From the NCBI GenBank assembly GCA_965277445.1, contig CBDICY010000001.1, forward strand, positions 186,001-250,000: a DNA stretch of 64,000 bases, written 5' to 3'. The DNA comes from JAFMDF01 sp965277445 (GTDB lineage: Bacteria; Bacteroidota; Bacteroidia; Chitinophagales; Saprospiraceae). Both the position numbers and the translations under genes were made by a program. Each line of letters begins with the position of its first letter. Positions within the stretch are counted from its first letter, which is position 1. Of the stretch, positions 54,889 through 63,288 are shown piece by piece. Under the pieces are notes generated by a model. The model worked only from the letters and a program-made list of their open reading frames with translations, was not told the origin of the DNA and did no database searches.

Positions 54889-55410
54889 ATGTCCACACAC
54901 CGCAGACCAGAAGCCCACGAATCTTTAGAGTATTCCAAAACCTATATCCGAAAAGTAGAAGGGGCGGATTTTTTAGCTGTTTTGTCTAATGCTTTAGCTA
55001 AAAATTTAGCCAAATTACAAACGCTGACGGAAGATCAATGGAATTATAAATATGCCACTGATAAATGGACGGTCAAAGAAGTCCTCATCCATATATTAGA
55101 TACCGAAAGAATTTTTGCCTACCGTGCTTTAAGGATTTCAAGAAATGATAAATTACCAATGCAAGGTTTTGAGCAAAATGATTATGTACCCTATTATGAA
55201 GTAGATAATCGAAGTGCAGCGTCTTTATTAGAGGAATATGAATTATTAAGACGATCAACTATTTCGATGTTTAAAAATATGTCTACTGACATGTTGGATC
55301 GACTAGGAACTGCTAGTGGTGGGCCATTTTCCGCTTTAGCGCTAGGTTTTATGATTGCTGGACATGAAATTCATCATTGGGAGATTCTAGAGGAGCGATA
55401 TAGGATATGA
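54889..55410 (+). CDS. DinB-family four-helix protein
   Basis: The 173-residue protein has the DinB/YfiT-like pattern of three metal ligands: HILDTER (about residue 64) and AGHEIHHWEIL near the C terminus, with four long helices. DinB-type proteins include thiol-dependent transferases using bacillithiol or similar and some of unknown role. Its stop overlaps the next gene by 4 nt, so the two are translationally coupled. Confidence 0.85.
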   Translation: MSTHRRPEAHESLEYSKTYIRKVEGADFLAVLSNALAKNLAKLQTLTEDQWNYKYATDKWTVKEVLIHILDTERIFAYRALRISRNDKLPMQGFEQNDYVPYYEVDNRSAASLLEEYELLRRSTISMFKNMSTDMLDRLGTASGGPFSALALGFMIAGHEIHHWEILEERYRI

Positions 55411-56006
55411 CCTTCCAAGAAAGTGACCTACAATTTCAATTTTCGGATGACGAATGGCAAATCAAAAAATACGATGCTCATCGCTATTTTAAAATTTTGA
55501 GTGGTGCCGGCTTGAGTGGAGTGGACTTTTTAGGTATCTATCAGGGACAACAAGTTGTTTTTTTGGAAATAAAAAATTACCGAACCTATAAGTCTTCCAG
55601 TCCACAAGATTATTTAGTGCTCAAGGATACCGTTTTGTTTATAGAAAAGGTAGCAAATAAAATGAAGGATACTTTGACGGCAATTCGAGTTGTTCATCAA
55701 TACCTGCATCGGCAATGGTGGTATCGACTTTTTCTAAAATATCATTCCTTTATACCAACTGCTTTGGTGCGAGAGAAAGACTGGTATTTTTGGTATCGGG
55801 TGCAAGAACTGATACAGCAAAAAAATGCAGTATTAGGCGTTTTGTGGTTGGAAGTAGCTATTGATTCTACCGTAGCAGCCAAACAAGAATTATTGACTGC
55901 AATCGAAAGTGCTTTAGGCAAAGAATTGGAGGGGAAAGGGATAACTATTCTTGTTGCTAGTATGGATAAGCCTGTATTTGAAACTGTTTTGCAAGTAAAT
56001 ATTTGA
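55407..56006 (+). CDS. Uncharacterised protein with a PD-(D/E)XK-like motif
   Basis: The 199-residue protein has SGVDFLGIYQ (Asp40) and VVFLEIKNY (Glu54, Lys56), which fit the catalytic D...ExK core of PD-(D/E)XK nucleases in fold position. The rest (WWYRLFLKYH, WFWYRVQELI) is aromatic and unlike any nuclease I can name. So a nuclease-like fold is suggested, not established. Coupled translation with the DinB gene (ATGA) indicates a shared job. Confidence 0.5.
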   Translation: MTFQESDLQFQFSDDEWQIKKYDAHRYFKILSGAGLSGVDFLGIYQGQQVVFLEIKNYRTYKSSSPQDYLVLKDTVLFIEKVANKMKDTLTAIRVVHQYLHRQWWYRLFLKYHSFIPTALVREKDWYFWYRVQELIQQKNAVLGVLWLEVAIDSTVAAKQELLTAIESALGKELEGKGITILVASMDKPVFETVLQVNI

Positions 56007-56100
56007 CATAGCATAAAAACTAAGGAAATTAGTTTTTACGTACTATATTATTCTTTTTTTACGATTATCTAAAAAAGATCGATTCAGGAGAGTCGTGTTA

Positions 56101-57423
56101 CTATTGCTTCTTCTTCCGACGAGCTTTTTGCTTTTCCCGTCGTCTAGCCAATCGTTTTTCTTGTGCCCTATTCACCTTTGTATTTTTCAATTTTTTATCA
56201 TGAAACGCGCCTCTAGATTGATTTAAATTTGGCGATGGTAGATAATTTTTCTGGGTAGGCTCTACTCGTTCTTCAGGAATTAACTCCGTCGAAATTTCTA
56301 AATCTGCGGGTAAAGGTAATAAGGGAATGGTTTTATTCATCAAAGCTTCAATCTCTATTTGATGGGGAATTTCTGCTTCGGTCGTAAAGGTGATGGAATG
56401 GCCAATTTTATCGGCTCGACCCGTACGACCAATTCTATGAATATAATTCGTGGGTACTTCTGGTGTATCAAAATTAATCACATGACTGACATCAGAAATA
56501 TCTAACCCTCTCGCCATAATATCGGTGGAAATCAAGGTTTTACAATTTCCTAAATGGAATTGTTCGACGATATTTAATCGATAATTTTGAGATTTATTAG
56601 AATGAATAACCCCTATGGAATCTTTAAACGCTGTTTCCATTAATTCAAATAAGCGATCTGCTTTTTTCTTAGTATCAATAAAAACTAATACTTTTTGCAA
56701 GGTTTCATCTGTTCGGAGAATATGCTTCAGTAAATTGACTTTAGTGTAAAAATTAGGAACATGGTAGCCTGATTGGACAATCTTTTCTAGCGGTGTACCA
56801 TGAGGGGCAACTTCGATTTTTATAGGGTCGGCAAAAAAGTCGGCTACCAACTGAGCAACTTCTTCTGATAGCGTGGCAGAGAATAACAAGTTCTGCCGCC
56901 GCTCAGGTAAGATGTCTAAAATATTTTTAAGCTGCGGTCTAAAACCCAAGTTTAACATTTCATCGACCTCATCAATGACCAATTTTTTGACAGAACGTAA
57001 TTTTAAAGCACCAGTATAAGCTAAATCTAATAATCGACCAGGGGTTCCAATTAAAATGTCTAAGCCGTCTAAAACGACATATTTTTGCGTATTCATATTG
57101 GTGCCACCATAGACGCCGCCAACTCGAATATTAATATAAGTGGTTAATTTTTCTACTTCTTTGACCATCTGTACTACTAATTCCCTAGTCGGTACGACAA
57201 TCAAGGTTCTAGGCGCTTTCTCTTTCGTAAATTTATGTTGCCGGATAATGGGTAATAAAAAAGCAAAAGTTTTTCCCGTACCCGTTTGTGCAACGCCCAC
57301 TACATCCTTCCCCGACATGATGATAGAAAAAGCATCTCGCTGAATAGGCGTTGGATGATAATAGCCCAAATCGTTTAGGGCATTTAATAAAGGCTTATTT
57401 ATATTTAAATCTTCGAAAGTCAT
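56101..57423 (-). CDS. DEAD-box ATP-dependent RNA helicase (RhlE-like)
   Basis: The 440-residue helicase has a Q-motif (GYYHPTPIQRDA), Walker A AQTGTGKT at 45-52, PTREL, TPGRLLD, a motif II that reads DEVD (151-154) rather than DEAD, SAT, and domain 2 with RGLDI and HRIGRTGR. The C terminus is strongly basic (RRREKQKARRKKKQ), likely RNA-binding. It unwinds short RNA duplexes. The Val in motif II is a modest, tolerated change. Five copies of a 7-mer stand 8 nt upstream of its start. Confidence 0.93.
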   Translation of the reverse strand: MTFEDLNINKPLLNALNDLGYYHPTPIQRDAFSIIMSGKDVVGVAQTGTGKTFAFLLPIIRQHKFTKEKAPRTLIVVPTRELVVQMVKEVEKLTTYINIRVGGVYGGTNMNTQKYVVLDGLDILIGTPGRLLDLAYTGALKLRSVKKLVIDEVDEMLNLGFRPQLKNILDILPERRQNLLFSATLSEEVAQLVADFFADPIKIEVAPHGTPLEKIVQSGYHVPNFYTKVNLLKHILRTDETLQKVLVFIDTKKKADRLFELMETAFKDSIGVIHSNKSQNYRLNIVEQFHLGNCKTLISTDIMARGLDISDVSHVINFDTPEVPTNYIHRIGRTGRADKIGHSITFTTEAEIPHQIEIEALMNKTIPLLPLPADLEISTELIPEERVEPTQKNYLPSPNLNQSRGAFHDKKLKNTKVNRAQEKRLARRREKQKARRKKKQ

Positions 57424-57430
57424 TGAGTGA

Positions 57431-57465
57431 AATTTTCAATTTTCAATTTTCAATTTTCAATTTTC
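57431..57465. repeat. Heptamer tandem repeat (AATTTTC)5
   Basis: Five exact copies of AATTTTC stand 7 nt upstream of the helicase start codon on the minus strand (reading GAAAATT). Repeats there change spacing in the leader and can vary in number by slippage. Confidence 0.8.
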
Positions 57466-57615
57466 AACGATGATCGCTGGGAATTTTGCTATTGAAATTA
57501 AAAATTACCGACGTTTTAAACTATTGCTTCCAATTTTCATCGGAATTAGTATAAAACTGCAAAAATAGAACTTAATTTACTAGGGTACGAATTATTCAGA
57601 AAGGTCTTTGTTGTT

Positions 57616-57704
57616 TTGAAGTTGAGATTGATTTTTTATTTCCCCAAGGATTTTGTTTTTTGAGTTTGAGTTTGAAGTTGAAATTGAGATTGAGATTGAG
57701 ATTG
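57616..57704. repeat. Dispersed hexamer-type intergenic repeat
   Basis: The segment has TTGAAGTTGAGATTGA, then AAAAAAT-type spacer TTTTTTATTTCCCC, then a long run of TTGAG/TTGAA hexamers ending in (ATTGAG)3-4. Reversed, its AAAATCC-TTGGGGAAATAAA core matches the element at 63158-63243. Confidence 0.6.
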
Positions 57705-57725
57705 CACTCGATTTTCTACCCCATC

Positions 57726-57756
57726 TTGATACCAACCCGCTAAAAGCCTACCTTTG
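57726..57756 (+). promoter_or_regulatory. Promoter of lipB (Bacteroidota consensus)
   Basis: TTG (57726-57728), 20 nt, TACCTTTG (57749-57756) fits the consensus TTG-N19/20-TAnnTTTG. The start codon lies only 9 nt after the -7 element, so the transcript would have a leader of about two nucleotides or less. Confidence 0.6.
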
Positions 57757-57764
57757 CAGCCGAA

Positions 57765-58481
57765 ATGGAAAAAGTTACCTATCAATACCTGGGTTTAAAA
57801 GATTACCAAGAAACATGGGACTATCAAAAAGCTCTGTTAAAAGAAGTAATCGACCGAAAGTTAAATAATCGACATTTAGCCATAGAAGACCCTGCTTATC
57901 AACCTCAACAACATCATTTATTGTTTTGTCACCATCCACTCGTTTATACTTTGGGTAAAAGCGGTTCGTTAGATAATTTATTATTGAACGAAGGGGAGTT
58001 GGCGGCAGCAAATATTGATTTTTATAAAATAAATCGTGGAGGAGACATTACTTTTCACGGTCCTGGTCAAGTAGTTGGTTATCCAATTCTTGACATGGAT
58101 TTATTTTTTACGGATATTCATAAATACGTTCGATTCTTAGAAGAAATCATCATTCGAACTTTAGCCGATTATGGGATTTTAGGGACTCGGATAAAAGGAT
58201 TTACAGGCGTTTGGATTGAAGGCGAAAATGGTAGCCCTAATCGGAAAATTTGTGCGATTGGCGTGCATTTGAGTCGATGGGTAACGATGCATGGATTTGC
58301 TTTTAATGTCAATACAGACTTAAAATACTTTAATTATATCGTTCCTTGTGGGATTAATGATGCGGATAAGACCGTTACTTCCTTCGCAGAAGAACTTGGT
58401 AAGAAAGTTGATATAACAGCAGTAATGACACGCTTGAAATTTCATTTTACACAGTTATTTGACTGTGAACTAGTAGAGTAG
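57765..58481 (+). CDS. lipB: Octanoyltransferase (lipoate synthesis)
   Basis: The 238-residue protein is LipB: RGGDITFHGPGQVVGYPILD, RIKGFTGVWIEG, then RKICAIGVHLSRWVTMHGFA with the catalytic Lys and VPCGI with the catalytic Cys. It moves octanoyl from acyl carrier protein to lipoyl domains. An almost leaderless promoter precedes it. No lipA lies in the window. Confidence 0.95.
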   Translation: MEKVTYQYLGLKDYQETWDYQKALLKEVIDRKLNNRHLAIEDPAYQPQQHHLLFCHHPLVYTLGKSGSLDNLLLNEGELAAANIDFYKINRGGDITFHGPGQVVGYPILDMDLFFTDIHKYVRFLEEIIIRTLADYGILGTRIKGFTGVWIEGENGSPNRKICAIGVHLSRWVTMHGFAFNVNTDLKYFNYIVPCGINDADKTVTSFAEELGKKVDITAVMTRLKFHFTQLFDCELVE

Positions 58482-58569
58482 ATATCTGATGCTCAATAAA
58501 AAGTACGTTTTAGTAGTTTTATCTGATGTCCTTACTATTGTCTCTGAACAAATTTAAAGTACTAATATT

Positions 58570-58968
58570 ATGATGAAAGATATTCCAGACTTGCGGGTTA
58601 GAGATTTAGCAATTGCTATTGTCCCTAGAGAAGAAGAAGAAGGTTTGTGGGATGTATATATTATTAATTTTAAGGAGGAACCTATCGGGAGCGTTTTCGT
58701 AAACTCTAGAGGCTATGGAGAGTTAGAAGGCGAAAAAATACGCACCACAACCTTGCGTCATTTTTTTGAACAAATCAATCCATTAGAAATGGAACAAATA
58801 GAACCGATTCAAACAGAATTATTCGAATTGACGAATGAGTATTGGGTCAGTTTTATGTATGACGGAAATATGTATGATAAAAAATATGTTTTTGTGAAAG
58901 GGAGTATTGATGAAATGCATTTTACCCGGATTCCTTTTTTAGATCGAAAGGGAGTGATGATTAAGTAA
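58570..58968 (+). CDS. Conserved Bacteroidota protein of unknown function
   Basis: The 132-residue protein (a second ATG follows at 58573) has VRDLAIAIVPREEEEGLWDVYIIN, VNSRGYGELEGEKIRTTTLRHFF and NEYWVSFMYDGNMYDKKYVF, ending RKGVMIK. I recall homologues throughout Bacteroidota, some misnamed phenylalanyl-tRNA synthetase subunit alpha. It is not a synthetase fragment. Function unknown. Confidence 0.7.
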   Translation: MMKDIPDLRVRDLAIAIVPREEEEGLWDVYIINFKEEPIGSVFVNSRGYGELEGEKIRTTTLRHFFEQINPLEMEQIEPIQTELFELTNEYWVSFMYDGNMYDKKYVFVKGSIDEMHFTRIPFLDRKGVMIK

Positions 58969-58996
58969 ATTATGATTGAAATTGAAATTTTGACTG

Positions 58997-59051
58997 TTAA
59001 ATTGCTAGATTGTTTGTGTAGTAAGGAGTAATCAACAATCAAGCAATTTAG
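58997..59051 (+). terminator. Imperfect hairpin after the unknown gene
   Basis: TTAAATTGCTAGATTGTT (58997-59014) and AACAATCAAGCAATTTAG (59034-59051) pair with one internal mismatch and one at the base. It lies 29 nt after the stop; the plus strand then has no long T-run. Confidence 0.45.
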
Positions 59052-59261
59052 CAATCATAACAATTTTGAGGAAAGACAAGAAAATATTTCCAATTTTTTA
59101 AAAAAAGCGAAATAAAATTTTTAGACATACTCTAAGTTCATTTGCACAATACCTGACTATTCCCTTCTTTTTTGGTCAAAGATTTTTTCAAGTAGATTTT
59201 TTATTTAATATTTGAAATAATCTATTTTAACTACACAAACCATCACTAATATTCCCCTATT

Positions 59262-60563
59262 TTGGAAGAACACGATAGCATAGATTTAAGAAGTAAAGCA
59301 TTTCAAGAAGTCCTTGGTGAACCACCAAGTTGGTTGCTCCGATGGGGTATTTCTGCTATTTTATTGGCTTTTATTGCGCTTTTTGTGGTTGGGTACTTTT
59401 TTAAGTACCCAGAGACTGTTACTGCTTCTATTCGATTGGAGACGTCTAATCCCCCTGTAGAAATTACCGCAATGACGTCTGGTATGGTAAAACCAAGTTT
59501 TAAGGAACAAGTGCTAGTGAAAAAAGGGGCAACGTTGAGCCAAATTAAGCATATTAATTCTGGAAATGCGAATCAAATACTGAACTTGGATACCATGTTG
59601 ATGCAATCCAATAAAAAAGGATTTGTAACGGTACCAGATTTCAACGAAATGAATAAATGGGATTTAGGACCCGTTAAAGGAGATTACCTAAAATTTTATC
59701 AAGCATTTTTTGGAACGGGGAGTACAAATACTGCCCAAAATCAAGCGTTTAATAGTTATGATGAAGATATACGCATTTTTAGACAGGATATTATAGAATT
59801 AGAAAAAATAATAGCGGGTAAAAACGCTAGATTAAAAAGGATTCCTACTAGGAGAACAGAATTACAAGATGCCTACAAAAAGAGTAAATCTCTTAAAGAC
59901 ATCCCTGTTTTAGATGCTTTACTTCAGGAAGAAACAAGACTAAAGGAAGAAATAAAAATTCACCAACAGAAAATATCAGATAAAGAGAGAGATATTGTCA
60001 ATACGCAAAATAGAAAATCTCAATTAAAACAAGATGTCCAGCAGGATAGAAATACAAGAGAACAAAATATAGCATTTGCTACCAGTAGCTTGCGAAGTAA
60101 AATTGAAGAATGGAAAATAGGACATATTATCAAAGCGCCAATTTCTGGTACTTTGGTGTATCAGAATAAATTAAAAGCAAACATTGATTCTTTTTTAATA
60201 GAAAGAGGGGAAAAAATATTTGCGATTATTCCGGAGAATGCGGAACAAGATATTGAAGGGAAACTTTATTTATCAAGTGAAGAATCTTTGAAAATTAAGA
60301 ATGGACAAGAGGTTAAGATCAAGATTAGTGCTTATAAACCTTCCGAATATGGTCTTTTGTCTGGAATAGTGATTGATAAAGCGACCTTGCCTACGAATGG
60401 GCAATATTTAGTGCGAGTTCAATTAATAAATGGAATGAAAACGTCTAAAAATCGACAAATCCATTTCGAGCACCAAATGCAAGGGGAAGCGGAAATCATC
60501 ACAGAAGATCGTCGATTCACAGACTTAATTTTCGACCAATTTAAAGAAATGTTGAGCCGCTAA
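59262..60563 (+). CDS. HlyD-family periplasmic adaptor protein
   Basis: The 433-residue protein has a membrane helix at about 28-48, a biotinyl-lipoyl-like strand pair (ITAMTSGMVKPSFKE), a long coiled coil (about 168-275: FRQDIIELEKII, EEIKIHQQKISDKERDI) and a C-terminal barrel (IKAPISGTLVYQNK). This is the adaptor of type I secretion or peptide-export systems, linking an inner-membrane ABC exporter to an outer-membrane channel. It begins with TTG at 59262; an in-frame stop lies at 59247 and no ATG fits. Neither partner is adjacent. Confidence 0.88.
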   Translation: MEEHDSIDLRSKAFQEVLGEPPSWLLRWGISAILLAFIALFVVGYFFKYPETVTASIRLETSNPPVEITAMTSGMVKPSFKEQVLVKKGATLSQIKHINSGNANQILNLDTMLMQSNKKGFVTVPDFNEMNKWDLGPVKGDYLKFYQAFFGTGSTNTAQNQAFNSYDEDIRIFRQDIIELEKIIAGKNARLKRIPTRRTELQDAYKKSKSLKDIPVLDALLQEETRLKEEIKIHQQKISDKERDIVNTQNRKSQLKQDVQQDRNTREQNIAFATSSLRSKIEEWKIGHIIKAPISGTLVYQNKLKANIDSFLIERGEKIFAIIPENAEQDIEGKLYLSSEESLKIKNGQEVKIKISAYKPSEYGLLSGIVIDKATLPTNGQYLVRVQLINGMKTSKNRQIHFEHQMQGEAEIITEDRRFTDLIFDQFKEMLSR

Positions 60564-60606
60564 ACTGTCTACTGTAATACTGTGAACTGCTCTCCTGAAA
60601 AACGGC

Positions 60607-60990
60607 CTACTGCTTAACATTTCCCTCAAATTCCTTAGTGAATTTTTTCACAGCACCTCGTCCCATTTTTTTGACCTCCGAGCCTTTCGCTTTTAAATGT
60701 GCCTTTAGGTAGTCAATCCCTTTGTCCATATAAATTTTACCACAAGTAAAAATATCAATGGCAGCGTAACCATACTCAGGCCAAGTATGAATAGTCAAGT
60801 GGCTTTCTTTGATGATGATGACGCCAGAAACGCCGTATGGATTGAAATGATGGAAATTGCTATTCACGATAGACGCGTGCATTTCTATCGCAGCGGCATT
60901 CATCTCTTTTTCAATAAATTGAGGATCGCTTAGTAATTCTGCTGGACAGTCGTACAATTCTAATATATAATGCTTTCCTAAGTATTTCAT
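60607..60990 (-). CDS. speD: S-adenosylmethionine decarboxylase proenzyme
   Basis: The 127-residue protein is a class 1B (prokaryotic) SpeD: the self-cleavage Ser63 and His68 lie in IKESHLTIHTWPE, and Cys83 in IDIFTCGK. These match the numbering of the Thermotoga enzyme. Cleavage at Ser63 makes the pyruvoyl group. It supplies aminopropyl groups for spermidine synthesis together with the speE-like gene just upstream. Confidence 0.95.
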   Translation of the reverse strand: MKYLGKHYILELYDCPAELLSDPQFIEKEMNAAAIEMHASIVNSNFHHFNPYGVSGVIIIKESHLTIHTWPEYGYAAIDIFTCGKIYMDKGIDYLKAHLKAKGSEVKKMGRGAVKKFTKEFEGNVKQ

Positions 60991-61133
60991 GGATAAGATT
61001 TATCGGTAAATTGCGCTTCTAACACAAAATTAAACACATTTACAAAAAGACAATAAGTTACTAAGGACTTTAACTTAACCTTATTACTATTAAATTCAAG
61101 GTCTGTTTTAAGATAAAATGGTGTCAGATTCTG

Positions 61134-61185
61134 GATACTAGGTGTCAGGTAAGGCGCACTTATGGCATACCTGACACCTAGCATC
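61134..61185 (-). terminator. Hairpin at the speE-speD junction
   Basis: GATACTAGGTGTCAGGTA (61134-61151) and TACCTGACACCTAGCATC (61168-61185) pair with one mismatch (18-bp arms). Its base touches the stop codon of the speE-like gene. It may attenuate readthrough into speD, as no T-run follows. Confidence 0.55.
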
Positions 61186-62741
61186 TAGTTTTTCTTCTCC
61201 TTACTAAACTCTTCCCAGTCTTCTAAAAAGTAATGTAATAGGTTTGGTTTGTCTAACTGATTAACGCTCAAATTACCTGGATTGGTCATGTCTTTGGCGA
61301 AGAAAAACATTTTTTTAACTAAATCAGGTGCTAAATAACGAGTTGTTAAATCTGTCGTAAAATTAGTAGGTTCTTTTTTTAAGTTAGACGCCATGATAAA
61401 TCCCCAGTCACCAAAGGAAGGTACGTAAGTATGGAATGGATAAACATGTTTAAATCCACTTGCTTTGACGGTTTCATAAATGCACCAAAAGGCGTTTCGA
61501 GTATGAAAAGGGCTGGATGCTTGCGTGGCGAATATCCCATGAGGGGTTAAGTGGTTTTGAACTAATTGATAAAAGGAAGTACTGTATAATCTAGCTAATG
61601 CATCGTTGGAAGGGTCTGGTAAATCGGCTATAATGACGTCATATAATCCAGTTGATTCAATTAAAAAAGTCATAGCGTCAGCTGCCACGGTTGTTACCCT
61701 TGGATCTAATAATGCCCCTTCGTTAATTGTTTTGATATGGGCATTTTTTTTAGCTAATTGAAAAACTGCTTCATCTAAATCAATGATTGTAACCGTTTCT
61801 ACTTCTGGAAATCTTAAAACTTCCCTAGCCAATAAGCCTTCTCCACCTCCTAAAATCAAGATGTTCTTTTTATAAGGGGCATTATGTAAAGGCAGCATCC
61901 CCAAGGTTTCATGATAGCGATATTCATCTATAGAGGAAAATTGGATGATTCGGTTGATGTATAAACGAATGTCTTTTTTATTCTTGGTAACCACCAATTG
62001 TTGATAAGGGGTTTGTTTGGAATAAACGACTCGACTAGTGAAAAAACTATCTTCCCAATGATTTAATAACTGTCCAGAGTAAGTGGCTAAGCCCGCAAAG
62101 AACAATAGACAGCCGATAGCTAATGCTTCCAATGGTTTTTTGCGATTTTTGGGAGTAGCTCTGGTGAAAAAACGATACACCAATAGGCCTAATCCGATAT
62201 TAATTAACCCAAATACGATGGAAGTTCGAAAGGTGCCTAAAAAGGGCAATAATAGAAAAGGAAAGAGTAGGGTAGCGAACAAAGCGCCTATATAATCCAA
62301 GCTTAATACATACGCTAAATTCGAACTCAACGGATAATTTTCTTTTAAAATTCTTACCAATAATGGAATTTCAAAACCTGTTAACGTGCCTATTAAAAAA
62401 GTAATACCCAACATGGAAAATTGATATTCCAATGGACTTAAAGCATCAAATAAGAAATATAAGATAGGCACACTTGCTCCACCAATTAAACCTAAAATAA
62501 GTTCTATTTTAACAAACCATTCTAATAAATCGCCCTTTAAAAATTTGGTCAAATAAGAGCCAATACCCATTGCTGCCATGTATATCCCTATGGTCAAAGA
62601 GAATTGCATCACACTATCGCCTAAAAAATAGGAAGAAGTGGTGCTAATTAACAACTCGTAAATAAGAGAACAAAGACCTGCTAAAAAGATGGTGATAAAA
62701 AAAAGGAGATTCTCTGACCGATTGGTTTCGGTGTTTTCCAT
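61185..62741 (-). CDS. speE: Membrane-fused polyamine aminopropyltransferase (SpeE-like)
   Basis: The 518-residue protein has about seven membrane helices in residues 1-215 and a SpeE-type Rossmann domain from about 240: LILGGGEGLLAREV, TIIDLDEAV, IIADLPDP. The last block replaces the DSTDP signature with D-L-P-D-P, common in membrane-fused family members. It transfers an aminopropyl group, probably to putrescine, to make spermidine. It is co-oriented with speD, 194 nt apart across a hairpin. Confidence 0.9.
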   Translation of the reverse strand: MENTETNRSENLLFFITIFLAGLCSLIYELLISTTSSYFLGDSVMQFSLTIGIYMAAMGIGSYLTKFLKGDLLEWFVKIELILGLIGGASVPILYFLFDALSPLEYQFSMLGITFLIGTLTGFEIPLLVRILKENYPLSSNLAYVLSLDYIGALFATLLFPFLLLPFLGTFRTSIVFGLINIGLGLLVYRFFTRATPKNRKKPLEALAIGCLLFFAGLATYSGQLLNHWEDSFFTSRVVYSKQTPYQQLVVTKNKKDIRLYINRIIQFSSIDEYRYHETLGMLPLHNAPYKKNILILGGGEGLLAREVLRFPEVETVTIIDLDEAVFQLAKKNAHIKTINEGALLDPRVTTVAADAMTFLIESTGLYDVIIADLPDPSNDALARLYSTSFYQLVQNHLTPHGIFATQASSPFHTRNAFWCIYETVKASGFKHVYPFHTYVPSFGDWGFIMASNLKKEPTNFTTDLTTRYLAPDLVKKMFFFAKDMTNPGNLSVNQLDKPNLLHYFLEDWEEFSKEKKN

Positions 62742-63009
62742 TGGTGGTGTTGATTATTTGATAAATTGAAATACTAATTGGGTGTAAATATATTAATATA
62801 AATAAATTATACCCAATTCTACCCGTCTACCCATCTTGCGTACCTTCGGTACGATTTTAGAAAAATGGCATTTATGAGAGGGTGTTAAATTTGTTTTAAA
62901 ATATAATTAAAAATTATCAAATATTAATAAAAGACTTGCCAAACCATTGATTTTTAAGCAAATACCGACATTTTGAGAAGAATATAATTATAATTTCCAG
63001 AAATTAACT

Positions 63010-63090
63010 ACATTCGCAGCGAATAATACGGAATTATTCAATAATGTAACGATAGCATCATTGGTCTTGGTGCTATCGTTTTACGTTTAC
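63010..63090 (+). ncRNA. Candidate structured RNA resembling 17030..17185
   Basis: ACATT...AATGT (63010-63047) brackets a hairpin GAATAAT-ACGGA-ATTATTC, then AACGATAGCA / TGCTATCGTT form a perfect 10-bp stem (63048-63080) with TTTTAC after it. Both this and the locus at 17030-17185 then read TTTACAGGA plus degenerate ACAGGATT repeats. The likeness is in plan, not in exact sequence. Confidence 0.3.
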
Positions 63091-63157
63091 AGGAAACAAG
63101 ATTATGCAGGATTGACAAGATTTCTCATTACATTATGTGTTCTTTAGCTCCGAAATT

Positions 63158-63243
63158 GGTTGGGAAATAAAAAATCAACTTCAAATTCAATCTCAACTTC
63201 AACCTCAAACCCAAAAAGAAAACAAAATCCGTTGGGAAATAAA
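63158..63243. repeat. Dispersed hexamer-type intergenic repeat
   Basis: GGTTGGGAAATAAA at each end (63158 and about 63231) brackets a run of TTCAA/CTCAA hexamers and AAACAAAATCCG. In inverse orientation the same core occurs at 57616-57704. Confidence 0.6.
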
Positions 63244-63288
63244 CCAGCACGGCTGCGTATTTGGGTGGGGTAGGGGAGAAAGTGTCCG

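Larger units (their letters stand above)
57424..57764. other. Divergent intergenic region full of short repeats
   Basis: These 341 nt between the helicase and lipB genes hold a heptamer run (57431-57465), a hexamer-type repeat (57616-57704) and the lipB promoter (57726-57756). No gene fits; a plus-strand frame through the repeats (57653-57868) encodes repeated Glu/Ile and is an artefact. Confidence 0.6.
62742..63288. other. Gene-free region with a candidate RNA and hexamer repeat
   Basis: The 547-nt gap precedes the speE-like gene and follows the choice-of-anchor gene on the same strand. It holds a candidate structured RNA (63010-63090) and a hexamer-type repeat (63158-63243). No open frame on either strand matches a protein. 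Confidence 0.5.

Noticed and set aside
57653..57868. Plus-strand frame encoding repeated Glu-Ile/Glu-Phe
   Set aside because: It is the translation of the hexamer repeats and overlaps the lipB start in another frame.
60987..61184. 65-codon minus-strand frame between speE and speD
   Set aside because: It reads through the hairpin at 61134-61185 and encodes nothing recognisable.
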